From Sinonovacula constricta (Eukaryota > Mollusca > Bivalvia > Cardiida > Solecurtidae): a stretch of DNA of 64,000 nucleotides. Below are positions 1-11,969 of this stretch, in pieces (position 1 is the stretch's first letter; each line of letters starts with the position of its first letter). The stretch is from positions 32,060,156-32,124,155 of the forward strand of contig CM017571.1 of assembly GCA_007844125.1 (NCBI GenBank). The letters run 5' to 3'. Both the position numbers and the translations under genes were made by a program. The notes beneath the pieces are model-generated. The model saw only the letters and a program-made list of their open reading frames with translations, was not told where the DNA came from and ran no database searches.

Positions 1-2640
1 CGCCATATGTAAAGTGTAAGTAAATGACCTGTCCTTTAGGGAAAGTAAGTCATAATCCAAAGAATTTTGCAATGTGTATATTCTGCGGTGTGTTGAATGT
101 TCCTTTACAACATTTATCATTTGTTTAGTATATGTTCCACACAAACGACTCTTGCAAGAAGGAGTTGCAGTCGACTGTTTTGCCTGTTCAGAACTCTCTC
201 TGGGCGGAAAGGCTGTGCCCGTGTACATAAGCTACACAATAGTAAGGACAATAGGACACTGTTCTTTTAGGAGAGGCCAGGTGAATAATTTCTCCGTGTT
301 GTTCCCAACTGAATAAGAACCACAAAAAGAAACAAAAAGCTTTTCAGCGAAATTATTTCAAACGTTGTGTTTACAGAAAAGATCACTTCTGTATGTGTGC
401 ACAATATTCATCCATTAAAAACCATATTCAAACAACATTACTGATAAAAGTGTAACTCAATAAATCGTCATTTTAGACACACGTCTATGCACACAATAAA
501 TTCTGAGTGCGAAAACAATAAAATGTATTCTTTTTGCATTGTAATGAAGTCGTTTTAGTGATACTTGCAGTTAATAATTCCAAGAGATATACCCGCAATA
601 AAACGTATTGATATATTTCAAAATAACATTCTATCTGGGATTTTCATATTTCCCTTTATATGAGGGAATGAATGTATCAACTTATATTATTAACAGTTGT
701 TTTTGATAATATTATTAATAATTGTCATGGTTTTACTGGATTATCATTTATTTTAAAACACATTCTTACGTTTGTAACTTTTCAACAGGTCAACATTAGG
801 GAATTGATGTCATTTCATTATTTTGAAACCACAAATTTGATTTTAACAATGAGTTAGATGATTTGATTGAGGACAATGTCTCAAAGGTGATTGCTTTAAA
901 GAAAGCAACACAAAGCTACTTCAACTAGAGACTCTAAAGTGCAATATCAACAAATGTACTAAACTTTACCACACCGTCGATAGTAATTTAAGTTTAGTTA
1001 TTGAACTTAATATTTTCTTATTGCCAGTATTGCTTATCGCAATGTCAAGAATAAAATGACACATTTAGCAGTGAAGTAAGTATGTTATGCTATTCGAGAT
1101 AAATATACTGCCACGATGCAATAAATCACACGGAATCTCACTTAATGTCGACTGGAAAGCGATAGGTATTATTTCCGTCTAAATTTATCTATGTCTGCTG
1201 CAAGTAATGGGCTCGGTAATGTCGTTATACTCGTAGGACGCATTATTTGTATATTTACTGCATATTATTGATTGCATAAAATAAACTTTGGAGGAGTTGT
1301 TTGTTGACATTTGCATTGAATAAACTGGGATAGTTTGTCATGGTATTATTAAAAAATCTGTCTGATCGAACATAAAGTACTGAACAAAACACACCTGAAC
1401 AAGCATGATGAATAGTTCTTTCTTTAGTTGCCAGCGGAAAACTGTGTAATTACTATTTGAAATGTGTTCAAAAATGTTTACTTGCAATGTGTCTGCCCGC
1501 TAGATTCAAGTGAATGGGCATTTGAACAAGTGATGCATTAGGGTATGCTGATATCAATATGCTACGAGCAAACAATCTATATTTAATTTTGGTATAACCA
1601 TACATCACATGTATGTATAACCTTGTTGAATGTTCATCCTCTCAATGTTTGTTTAAGCTGAAAACCTCGTTCTTATTTGACCATGTATATCTACGGGAAA
1701 CACAAGAAAGGAGGCTTTTATCAAATTTAAATATTGTCTCAATACGACAAAACGACCAAACTCACTCCACTGGGTTCAATTCGTTGTCAAAATGTTAAGG
1801 TTGCAAACAGTGTATCTATTGGAGACATTTTATTTGTGTCGCAAACTGTTGTTGATAAGTCCCTCTTGATGATTATAGAGTCTAGAATGACAGCTCAAGT
1901 TTTTTCTTATGTCCCAGTTAACGCTGTCAACGTTTACTGGTCTGACAATTTCAACCAACACTAACCTAGCAAAAAATAAACGTTATAAATTTCCAACAAT
2001 TAATTTGCTACAATCATACTCCGTTCGGTGCTTTATTCTATTAGATGATCCGATATTTGTCAAAGGTTTTGGCCTGATAGATTCGCTGTTCTAACAATAC
2101 TTGTGAACTTTAGAGTATGCAAAAACTATGAATGAACGAGCATTAAGACGCTTTATGTCAGTGAGAGCTGCAATGGGAAGCATGGGAAGCATCAATAGCC
2201 CAGAGCCTTCCGTGAAATTAACTGTAGTGTTCGAAAGCACATACTGAATTCTTAATATATTATTATATTGACTAATTTAGCTTTCTGTCAACAGGGAAAT
2301 TCAGTAACCTACATATATCTGGACTAATGTATACAGGTACTCCTTTGATCGTTATGCAATGTATGCGTTCTATTTTACCGCTTTCTTCTTGAGTGCTTTT
2401 AGATTTAAGAGCGATAGATTTGTTAGGATTTCATTACAAGTAGAGAATGAGGTTGTGGTTAATATGACCTTTATAACTGTACTCGCATTCATCCGGTGCA
2501 GTTGAGTCTCTACAAATGACAATGCACAGAAATCTGTATAACGAAAACATGATAATTTCGATTATCTGCAATAACAAGCCACGATTACACTCATAACTCG
2601 GGTCTTTCTTTTTTAAGATAAATAATCCAATAACCATTTC
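1..2640 (+). repeat. Block Y, copy 1 (old multi-kb duplicated block)
   Basis: This stretch aligns by eye, in order and in the same orientation, with about 46984-50150, and in parts with 17280-19600 and its duplicate near 25700-28000. Anchor matches include 168-235 with 47157-47225, 568-640 with 47448-47515, 880-940 with 47760-47815, 970-1075 with 48031-48145, 1900-1960 with 49360-49420, and 2130-2210 with 49645-49735. Identity is moderate with many small indels, so the duplication is old. Matching begins at base 1, so the block continues outside the window. A possible 80-codon frame at 74-316 is not kept in the other copies, so I treat the block as noncoding. It could be intron or intergenic DNA of a duplicated locus, or an unrecognised large transposon. 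Confidence 0.65.
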
Positions 2641-4830
2641 CGCTTAGAATGCGTGCCATAAATCCAGTTTTATTATTGCAATTAACTTGAAACATTGAAA
2701 GTTTGTTTACGTCGATTGATGCACAATTCAGTTGATGACGCGTATTGCCAGTCAATAGGAGAGACCACAGTCAGGAATAATGCGAGCATCTCATTATACC
2801 TGACATTACAAATTGGATTAATAAACACAAAACAATCAATGTATGAAATTTGAATTGATAAAAATGCTAAATTATTCATTGTTTATTAGCCTTTTTTACT
2901 TAATCAATTTACCAAGAAGAAAATATTAATAATAAATCATACATTTTTATTCGTTTTATTCTACCGATCATCGACAAATAGCTTTGCATAAAAACTTTTC
3001 ACCAGACTTACCTATTACAATATAGTTTTTATTGTATTTTTCTACCCATCTTTTGTTCTTTTCTATCCTGCTTCGTAACAAATTGTCTGATTATTCTCAC
3101 ATCTCTTAGCTACTCTTCTTTTCCTCTTCTTTCCTTCATCGTCGCCTTATCATCCGCCTTACTTGTGTATGCAATACAATGTATAATTAGATATTTTTAT
3201 ATTAAATTGACTAATAATTGAAATATAGTTTATTTGGGAAATACTCTAGTACTCTTAAAATGAATGTTGCAGAAAATATACTATCTAAAAATAATTGAAT
3301 AAGTACTCATTTAAATTTATTTTTAATTTTGTATTGTAACGTGTTCCAATTCACAATTTTCAGAATTAAACTCGCACTGCATTGTGTATATTGGTCTTTT
3401 TATGTCAAGTAAAAGTAATTACCATTTTAAAGTATTATTTAGTTATAACTCATTCAAAAGAGTAAACAATCAATCTACATGTTTAATGAGGATACAAAGG
3501 CTAACTTAACTATTCACAGCTTTGTAGTGATATTATTTCTGTAAAAAAAGAATATGTTATTATGTCCCAAACGTTCTCGAGAAAACTGCAAAAAAGGATG
3601 ACATCTGCGCCTTGTGCGTATTTGTTGAAAATATATTAAATTTTTTTTAACCTTTTTACAGCTTTACTTACATTGCTGCTAAAACATTATTAAACTATAG
3701 ATAGAAAGATTTTTATCAAGTAGAATATAAATCATAGTTATAACAATGATTAAACCGGGACTGTTTATATATTTTTGTACAAACAGTTTAATGACAGGGT
3801 TGTTATTTTTATAAATGAAAGGTACAGAAAAATAAAACCAACTGCCAGTTTTAATATATTATTGCAATCGTTGTTATAATGATTGATAATTGAATGAATT
3901 TATCAGATTTTAAATCACGATGATATATTTAATGTCTCGTCTCAGGGTTTTGACACGTAAACATGTACTTTATGGCTTTTTGGTTCATTTTTCTATATTT
4001 GTATTGATTCTCATCGGCAGTTCCTTATATTTCTATCGATTTCGTTAGAATTGCCATTTTCTTATATAATATGGTTCCGACTTATTATCAAATAAATAGG
4101 AACACGCGGGCCTTTACCATAAATCAAAGTAAGAGATACATTTCTGACGACTCTGTGTCAAACAAGTAGCTATTGCAGACATCAATTTACACATCAGAAT
4201 ATATGTTGAGAACTGCGGACATAAACAGATTCCATTCATGCCTCATAATAAGGATATAAGTCGATACTTTTAGGGTTACTTGATACTTATAGTAATCAAT
4301 TACAAACTATAAATAAATGAAACAGTTGTTAATTTTAGTATGATGTTAAAGTTATTTTTATTCTTTTTCTACATTATTATATTATGACAAGATATCACTT
4401 GTGTATATAAGAGACGTTGCATTTTAACAAAAGCATGAGTTTTTGTTTCAGGCTTTTGGGGTGAATTTTAAAACGTAGTGTTTGTCGTGTATAACACATC
4501 ACGAAGCAAATAACAGAAATTCGTTTAAAAAAGATTTTGGAATTGATCCGTTGGATAATATTAACGAATTAGTTAAATACACAGAGACATAAATAGTCAA
4601 GACGTGTGAATTGATTCTGGAAATAATTAGAATGTCTGGATTCTTGTTCATTTCAAATCATTCTTAAAACGGCAATACCAGTATTAGCGAAACTTACATC
4701 AACTTAAACTAAGATAACACAAATACAATAGTTGCGCATTCCGTTATGATGTGGCCCCCATAACGTGTTCCTCTGGGAACAATCACGGCATATTCAGTCT
4801 GTATATGTTAGACAATTAGATAACATGTAG
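2641..4830. other. AT-rich stretch, no recognised feature
   Basis: I see only short A/T runs and no long frame, RNA gene or clear repeat. There may be weak continuation of block Y near 2641-2900, which I could not establish by eye. Confidence 0.5.
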
Positions 4831-5050
4831 TTGGACCGTTCAGTCGGCAATATGGACCGACTTGGGTGCTTTAATCGGTTTTACAGAGCTCCAACCGTGC
4901 ACTTCCTGACGAGTGTCTCAAATGCAAACAATGAAAAGAAAAACGATCTATTTGAATACAAAATGTAAGAGCGCTGATACTTTCTATAAGTTATGACGAA
5001 AGTAGTGACGTCATTGAAAAATAATGTCCACATAGTGTTTAGAAAAGAAT
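4831..5050 (-). repeat. Penelope-like terminal-repeat fragment, subfamily B
   Basis: It contains the diagnostic order of this repeat: an accgttcagtcggcaa-like motif, a gtgcttTaa motif, an agctccaacc...cacttcctga motif, then an agcgctgata motif and a TGACGTCA octamer at 5006-5013. The order matches the terminal part of the retroelement at 38236-39070 but is closest to the copy at 37378-37755. The orientation is that of a minus-strand element. No coding part is attached. Confidence 0.8.
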
Positions 5051-5612
5051 ATGGTATTATTTCGATTTGAAAAACAAAAGTAAGTTCGCTTATTTACCGA
5101 ATTCCTTTTATAGTTTCAAAAATAATAGATATTTGCTCACGTAATAATTTACATTTTGCTCTTCATGAAAAACCGCATGGCATCAATAACAGAGGCTGTA
5201 ATCAGAGAAGTATTTACTGGCAGACCGAGTAGGGTAGTGCTTTGAGGCGCTCGATAATCAGTTATGAATGATGTTAGTTAGTCAGCCGTTTGTATATTGA
5301 CAACGTGTTAGCTCATTTAATTAACGGACAGGGAATACATGCAGAAAAAGAAGACCCCGTACAAGTGGATAAAAATTAATAGGAAAACAAAATGAAGTTT
5401 GCAGAACCATCAGAAAATAAGTTTACATTGCGTCTAATATATGTCAGAATGCAAAACGTTTTGTCTCGATAGATGCAACGCTATCCACGCGTATGTATAT
5501 TTTGACTGCACAGAATGAACACTTAATCATAAAAGCTTGGATATTGACTCTTTTCCTTCTCTGCTAGTCGTTATTGTGCGAAGTGACATTTGTATTCCAG
5601 CCACAAATGGTT
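5051..5612. other. No recognised feature
   Basis: AT-rich sequence between two subfamily B fragments. It may be spacer, or decayed element sequence I cannot recognise. Confidence 0.4.
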
Positions 5613-5763
5613 AATAAGAATATATGACAAAGTCCTATGAGTATTGCAACATATACCAAACTCCGAAAAGGCACAGAACAAAGGTATTTCACATGCAAGC
5701 CAAGCGAAAAGTAAGAACAAATTTGTGATTAGTCATTTAAGGAAAGAGCAAACCCGACAGTTA
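5613..5763 (-). repeat. Penelope-like terminal-repeat fragment, subfamily B outer end
   Basis: It starts aataagaatatatgacaaag and continues through the caacatatacca and ggcacag motifs, as do the copies at 37378, 44265 and 44627. It ends at a gcaaacccgacagtta motif shared with the reverse-oriented copy at 21518-21675. This is the outermost part of the terminal repeat; the inner part is missing. Confidence 0.75.
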
Positions 5764-8700
5764 TAAATCAAGTATAAAATACTGATCAAACAAGACGATA
5801 GACAAAAAAACTTACAACTCATCTTTGGTAAATGTTCTACAAGAAGTTGCTTCAGCTGATGCTAAATCCTTTACAAGTTTTCAAAACGATTTTAATTTCA
5901 ATTTTCTTTGCGATTAAGAAAATATAGTTTTTTTTAATACGCCTGTCCGAAAGTGTTAGGTTAATGCTAAATTGATTTTGTGATATATAACATTAGCTCT
6001 ATCTCCGAGCTACGAGCGATTGTTTAATGTTGCAGTTAAGTTCATATATCATAAATCATGATTTTATATAAAAAAAAGTTCTCACTCGGGTATATACTTT
6101 CGTTATTAACAGATGGCAAGCTTTTAATATTGCCATTCAGTTTTATCAATTCTGTTACAGTATCCTTCATAAATAATGCGTGACAGTTAAGTTTAAAGCA
6201 ACTGAGCCTTTAATTGTGATCCCACTTTGTGAAGATTTGGCTTCGGTTCCATCCCATGGCATGCCAACATATGCAGCAATGCTGTCGTGCAATTAAGTTT
6301 ATAAAATGAAATCCGATTTCCCTGACTGATAAAGACCTCATTATCGCAACGTTAAGGAGAACATAATCAGATTGTGTGCAGTTTATGGATATGTATTATT
6401 TATGTCTGTAATCAATTTACGCGCTGTGTTATTCAAGAATAGTCATTATTGTATCGTAAGTTATCGGAATTGTCAAAATTGTAACTAACATATCAGAATT
6501 GTCTCTCCTTAATCTTGCATCACTCGAATACAAATTGTCAGGGCATTGTTTTTAATTTGTCATCATATTATGCCTCCTCTTTTATGAGTAACAAAATATA
6601 AACTGTTATTTTAAAGTTGATGGGTTGAACCTTACCTATTATCAGCCACTAAATGTCGAGAGTAAGAGTTACAAATGTCATCCCGGGTCATGCTATTTCT
6701 TAAAAGATGTTTGCAATATTTTTTAATAATTTGATGTAATAGATAATAAAAAAACAACCTTGCTATTGTTTAATTAACCTTAGTGAAAGAATCCTTGGTT
6801 GTCCCTTCATTCCTTTCCTTTGCGTTTTTAGCCAAACCAAATGCTTTCTAATCTTTTAAAACTAAAATAAACGTTATTAGTATTGAACTGCCCTCGACTT
6901 ATAGACAACATTGAGAGACAACATGTCAGCGCATAACCCGAGGGGGGAATATATGCAGTTCATAATGTGTTATATTTCAATGTATACTTGTAAATGACAA
7001 ACAGCTTTAAGCATAAATATAACGTGCCTGTTTCCATAACTCATTCCGTACTTGTTATTTACTATTGTTATCATTCAAGTGGAAGAAATCACATTAAATA
7101 ATATCATTTCATTCCGTTATATTCCTCAACGCAACACCTTTTTCCGCAAACTGAAACATACCATCGCCAATCTGCTTTTCTGTCCATTTCTTTTGAGCTT
7201 TCTATTTTGAATAAGAATTGACCTCCTTGTCTTATAATCAATGCCTTTATCTATAAGCTTATTTATGTTCATTTTATTGTCAACAAATACGATAAATGTA
7301 TTTATTGCAACAATAATTTGTACTTCAATAACATCATTCGTTGTTGGCATTACATTTTGCCCTCCTTATTTTTTTTCCAAAACTATTATATATATACACA
7401 TGTATATCTTAAAAGTGAAAAACATTGCATTCTGAGGAGGAAGTGCATGACTGTGACAGTATGTGTTTTTTGACATTCAGCGAAAATGAAAATATATAAA
7501 TAAATAAATAAAATTATTATGCCAAAGATGATTATGTCAGAATGAAAGGTACCACAGAATATAGTAGTGTCACAGCCAATCCTCACCGAAGTCAAAACGA
7601 GATAGATTATGACAACTACAGTAAAGGACAGCAATTACTACAAGGGAAATTGTATGTATTTGCATAATCCGTAATAACTCCAACGTATACTTGTATACGC
7701 GAGTATTGTACGATTACTCAATAGGCACATTTTGTAGAATAACATTTGTAAATGACACACGCGCAATACATGTCAGTTATATATAGATATGTTTCCAACG
7801 AGAAATTAAGCGGATTACTTCAAAGGAGTTGAATACGTTGATGACACTTCTATTCTTTGAACTGTAACGCTGATTGTCACATGTATGTTAATCTCGATTG
7901 TTTTCAATTAATTTCAACTATCTACAGTCGACACTTTTTTGATAGTATCATGATTTATGTTGTAAATTTTTAAATGGCTCTGAATGATTGCGTTTTAAAT
8001 TCTTAAATTATATTTGTAAAAAAATAGTATATACGCCTAGAACAAAAACAATCCGTTCAAATATCAAGTAAGTTTATTAAAGGGAAAAATATTTGATTAT
8101 ATGTCGGTTGATACTCTGTGTTTTTCCATCGTTACAGAGACTATTATTCATGCTGTGCTTCATTCGGCTGTGTTTACTGGATTTTCTGTTCTGCTTCCTC
8201 TTGTGATGGCATATTTCTATCTTAATGTATTATCGCACTGTCTGGAAACGTGTGTTTACTTTGTTCTTTTCTGTTCTGACATATGTATGTCGTTATTGCA
8301 ATCTCGATACAAATAATTAGCGTTGTAGGTGATTCAACAGACAGAACGCCATAATGATCTCTCTGAGATTGTTTCGATCTTGATCAATACTATGAACTAC
8401 TTTTTATTTATTATTATTTTGATAGTCTTTCCAAAGATTGATTTTGTGTTTCTGTTTCGCTGTATATGTCCTTCTGGTTTACGTTTATTTACTCTCTCGA
8501 CTTTATCTGTAGGTTTAAAGTTCAAATTTAAACTGTAAGGAACTTTTTCAATACTGTTATGTTTAAATACTAAATGGCTTGTTTAATTTACACGCTATAC
8601 TTAAACTGATATCAATATACAGATGAACTTGTACAGAATTAAATATTTTCTTTCCCAGTAATGAAAAGCTCGCGGGAGACTTAGAACTAAATTTTTCTAA

Positions 8701-8791
8701 ATCATTAGAGCTTGATAATCATTCTTGGTAAATATATTTTTTTTAATCAGAAGGGTCAGTGTTTTCAATTTGTACCACCCTGATATAAATT
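5764..8791. other. AT-rich stretch, no recognised feature
   Basis: About 3 kb without a recognisable gene or element. The only local structure is a short TAAA-type microsatellite near 7495-7513. Frames of up to about 80 codons occur on both strands, but their composition (I, F, Y, L rich) is what random AT-rich DNA gives. Confidence 0.5.
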
Positions 8792-9580
8792 GGTAAATAA
8801 GAAAAGGTCATATTTAATTAGCATAAATATTTAAATCTAAACTGCCTCTAGCCAAAGGCAAACAAGGTAAATGTAAATGTGGCAAAAACACACAGAGGAG
8901 ACATAACATAACAAAATAAAAACTAAGCCTTGGAACGGTCAGTCGGCAAAAGGACCGATTGAGGTGCTTAAACCTTGGTTTGTGGCGCGCTTCAACATCG
9001 CACTTCCTGAAGGTTTTTCAATCAAGCAATCATTGCAAAAAGAAAACTCACGTCAAAATGAGACAACTAACAGTAAGCACCTGCATCGGGAGTTAAAACT
9101 GATAAAATGAACATATATATATATATATATATATACAAAATAATTAGTAATAAAATAAACTATCAATATATGTACAATATATACAGTAGATAAAAGCCCC
9201 TGCAACCTGAAAACAGTCCAAACAATGACGTATAAAAAGAAAATTTTAATGACGTCATACAATGCCAAGACGCCATATGCCATAAGTGTAAAAATCGAAA
9301 TTAAAAAAGAACAACACGAAAAATAAATCGAAAAACAGCCCAAATCAACAAAACAAAAACAGGTAAGGTATTGTGAGGAGTTAATAGGTAATTACATTCA
9401 AATAAAATATAAAAAACGAGGATTTGGCATATTTTATAATAAAGGTATAAACTATCCCGATATTATACCTACTCTGCAATCTCACTTAAAGGGCGTGGAG
9501 TCTGCTCGAGTTGTCTCACCTATATAGGGCACGACCAGAAACCCAACAGTGACTGTTCATTTATGGCTTTAAGTCACTTT
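8792..9580 (-). repeat. Solo terminal repeat of Penelope-like element, subfamily A
   Basis: It begins ggtaaataagaaaagg and carries in order the motifs of the retroelement's 3' region: the ggaacggtcagtcggcaaaa motif, the cctcgcacttcctga-like motif, the gcacctgcatcgggag motif, one TGACGTCA octamer at 9250-9257, and the tatagggcacgac motif near 9523. It ends with the same gtcact inverted-repeat segment found at 11166-11203. It is more diverged from the 38236 copy than 11125-11961 is, so it looks like an older, separate insertion facing the opposite way. No RT sequence is attached on its coding side. Confidence 0.8.
9113..9135. repeat. (AT)n microsatellite
   Basis: An uninterrupted AT dinucleotide run inside the solo terminal repeat. 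It is absent from the equivalent place in the other copies, so it expanded after insertion. Confidence 0.95.
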
Positions 9581-10526
9581 AAGGTTTTGTTTTCTGAGCC
9601 TGTTTATTCCAACATCAAGCAGCAATATATGTGCGTTGTAAGTTTGAAAGCAAGCTTAAAGAGAAATAAATGGGGTTCTTGCAATAGGATCTAAATCATT
9701 AGTATTTTGTGTCAGTTTAATTAGATTGTTAAAGCAATTAATGATATGTGGTGATTCATCACAGAACGAGCAGCAATATCCGGCTGCAAAACGGCTTTGT
9801 TTCATCATATAAATGATTTTATAGTTTAATAAAGAGACGAGGGTGAATAGTAATGAAATCAGGTGTGATGGAATATTAAAATTTTAAATTAACAACGCCT
9901 GAATGGTAATAGGTTTTTGAAATCGATGTTCGTTGTGTTTATGCAAACTGCAAGGAAATAGGAATTCAAATTTACTAAAATCGATTAAATGCAAATATTG
10001 ATGTATAGTTCCAAGGATTATTGTTGAAAGACGAAAGTTTTATTTTTAATTTTAACAATAAGTGAACAGAATGTATCGTTAAACGCCGAGACGTGTCCTG
10101 TCAGTCTTTTTCTGGTATGAAAGATCGTCATGATTCCAAAAGTCACTGAACGTAAAATGCTTAATTGTTTTTAGTTTAATACAATTTAAGAATTTAAAGC
10201 ATATAATAGTTTAACTATTAGCATTTTTACATTTCTTTTAGGACAACTTCAAGCAAATTAAATTTGAAATGTATACCAATTATTGTTGACGAGGCAATTC
10301 TGGTTGTTCTGATGGTACGCAGATCGCGAGGATAGTTCATTATGCATAATAATCTGTAGTTAGCAATTTCATTGCTCAACGTGCTCAATGAGACTTCATT
10401 AACATGTTTTTTTTCCAATTATATTGCGTCTTCAGAACTACCATTGCATAATTGCAAAATTTGATGTTTGTACTTAATATTTTTACACGTCTTGGCATGA
10501 AAAATTTCAAAATTCTTGTGTAATCG
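9581..10526. other. Spacer between opposed element copies
   Basis: This lies between the solo repeat and the truncated retroelement. I see no similarity to the element interior in the 38-40 kb copy and no convincing frame. It is probably the pre-insertion host sequence. Confidence 0.45.
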
Positions 10527-10536
10527 AAAATGAACT

Positions 10537-11124
10537 TACCCTCCAGAACTTACCCTTAATAAAGCAAATAACTGACATTTAAATGCAGCATTTCTAGACA
10601 TTGAGATCAATATTTCCAATAACAACGTCTCTACTAAAATCTATGACAAGAGAGATGATTTCAACTTTAGTATTGTGAATTATCCATACCTTGATGGTGA
10701 TTCACCTCGTGCTACCTCCTATGGTATTTACATATCACAACTTACAAGGTTTGCACGAGTTTGTACTAAAGTAGAAGATTTCAATGCTAGAAACCTGTTT
10801 ATTTCTTCTAAACTGTTACAGCAAGGCTTTCGTTTTCATAAATTAAGAAAGGCATTTTCAAAATTCTTTCACCGCAATGATTTTATTGCTTCTAAGTATA
10901 ATAGCAGTATGAAAACACTTATGCAGAAAGGCATAAGCCATCCTGCATTTTATGGAAATGTTTTATACAAGTTAAAGAAGATCAAGGGTCTCAATAACTT
11001 TTCTGACCACTTTACAAAACTTATCAGAAAATGTATTGTAGACGGTTACAACCCGGGAATACTTCGATGTACTGCATTGCTTGCAATTGACCCTTTTACA
11101 GTCAAGAACTTGCATTGCTTTTAA
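10537..11124 (+). pseudogene. Reverse transcriptase C-terminal fragment (truncated)
   Basis: In one frame this encodes the end of the RT region seen at 39071-39650 on the other strand. It runs from a YPPELTLNKANN-like stretch through FLDIEIN and KIYDKRDDFNF, then NYPYLDGD, SYGIYISQLTRFARVC, and a KLRKAFSKF block, to a TAA at 11122-11124. The catalytic motifs (DFSTLYT and YLDD) lie upstream in the complete gene and are missing here. An in-frame TGA interrupts it at 10573-10575, at exactly the site where the other copy also has TGA. After the stop, about 182 codons are open. The gene is inactive: truncated and without a catalytic core. Family membership is secure; naming the lineage Penelope-like is less so. 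Confidence 0.85.
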
Positions 11125-11165
11125 ATTACACGATGACCGGACAGGTCGTTGAGACTATATGAAAA

Positions 11166-11203
11166 CAGTGACTTAAAGCCATAATTGGACAGTCACTGTT
11201 GGA
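11166..11203. repeat. Inverted repeat in element 3' region
   Basis: aacagtgac and gtcactgtt form a perfect 9-bp stem around a 20-nt loop just after the RT stop codon. It is kept in the minus-strand copy (about 38994-39031) and partly in the solo repeat near 9543-9577. It may be an RNA structure or a processing signal of the element; this is inference. Confidence 0.6.
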
Positions 11204-11483
11204 TTTCTTGTCTCTTCATCTTTCCAGTCGTGCCCTATACAGGTGGGACAACTTGAGCAGTCTCCATACCCTTTACGTGAGATTGCACAGTAGGTATAAC
11301 ATCGGGATTTTTTTTTAATCTTTATCATATATAATATGTCAACTGCGGATAAATCCTCGGCGTTTATAATATGTTTTTTAAACGATTAACTCTAAACAAT
11401 ACTACGTTTTATTTTGTTGATTTTCTAAAATTCTATTGTTTCTTCCGTATTGTTTACATTTCACTTTTGACACTTTTGGCATA

Positions 11484-11508
11484 TGACGTCATGGCATTTA
11501 TGACGTCA
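11484..11508 (+). promoter_or_regulatory. Paired TGACGTCA octamers (CRE/ATF-like)
   Basis: Two perfect TGACGTCA palindromes at 11484-11491 and 11501-11508 lie in the terminal region of the retroelement. The same pair occurs at 38688-38695 and 38705-38712; one octamer occurs at 9250-9257 and one at 5006-5013. TGACGTCA is the known CREB/ATF consensus. A promoter role within the terminal repeat is inference. Confidence 0.4.
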
Positions 11509-11969
11509 TTATATGGTTCTTATAATATATCAGCGCTTGTACTGCTTTATTTTATTTTAAACTACTCTCTCATTTGGATTTTTTTGGTTGCCGAGGCTTT
11601 TATCTACTGTAAATACTGTACATATGTTCATTATATCTGTTTTAACTCCCGATGCAGGTGCTTACTGTTAGTTGTGTCACTTTGACGGGATACTTTTATT
11701 TACACTGTTTGTTTGATAGAAACACCGTCAGGAAGTGCGAGGTTGGAGCGCTCCACAAACCAGGTTTAAGCACCCCAGTTGGCCCTTTTGCCGACTGACC
11801 GTTCCAAGGCGGTAACTGATGGTTTTTCTTTTTGTGTGTTATGTCTCGTCTCTGTGTTTTTTGTCACATTTACATTTACCTTGTCTGCCTTAGTCTGCAG
11901 GTAGATAAAATTTAAATATCTGTGAAAATTTTGATAGGACCTTTTCTTATTTACCTATTGCAAAATGAA

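Larger units (their letters stand above)
10527..11969 (+). mobile_element. 5'-truncated Penelope-like retroelement, copy 1
   Basis: The body is about 10535-11961. An 8-bp direct repeat, aaaatgaa, sits on both sides (10527-10534 and 11962-11969), as expected for a target-site duplication. The left end starts abruptly inside the RT gene, and similarity to the 38-40 kb copy begins at ttaccctcc (10536). The right part (11125-11961) is the element's 3' terminal region, ending cttatttacctatt as the other copies do. It is close to the minus-strand copy over its whole length. The 5' truncation with a short direct repeat fits target-primed reverse transcription. Assignment to Penelope-like elements is from remembered RT similarity; no GIY-YIG endonuclease is visible. 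Confidence 0.75.

Noticed and set aside
74..316. An 80-codon frame in block Y copy 1
   Set aside because: The homologous region at 47060-47345 has several in-frame stops and indels, so there is no sign of coding constraint.
4900..5015. Possible hammerhead ribozyme in the terminal repeats, since Penelope-like elements are known to carry them
   Set aside because: A ctgacga segment and a downstream gaaa are present at about 4907-4940, but I could not draw stems I-III, and the other copies lack the core. A covariance-model search with the Rfam hammerhead families would decide.
11371..11685. A 104-codon hydrophobic frame, with a 96-codon counterpart at 9053-9343 (minus)
   Set aside because: Both lie in the retroelement 3' terminal region and end at the same point, but the equivalent region of the copy at 38.5-38.9 kb is broken by at least two frame changes and a stop. 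The hydrophobicity follows from T-rich sequence.
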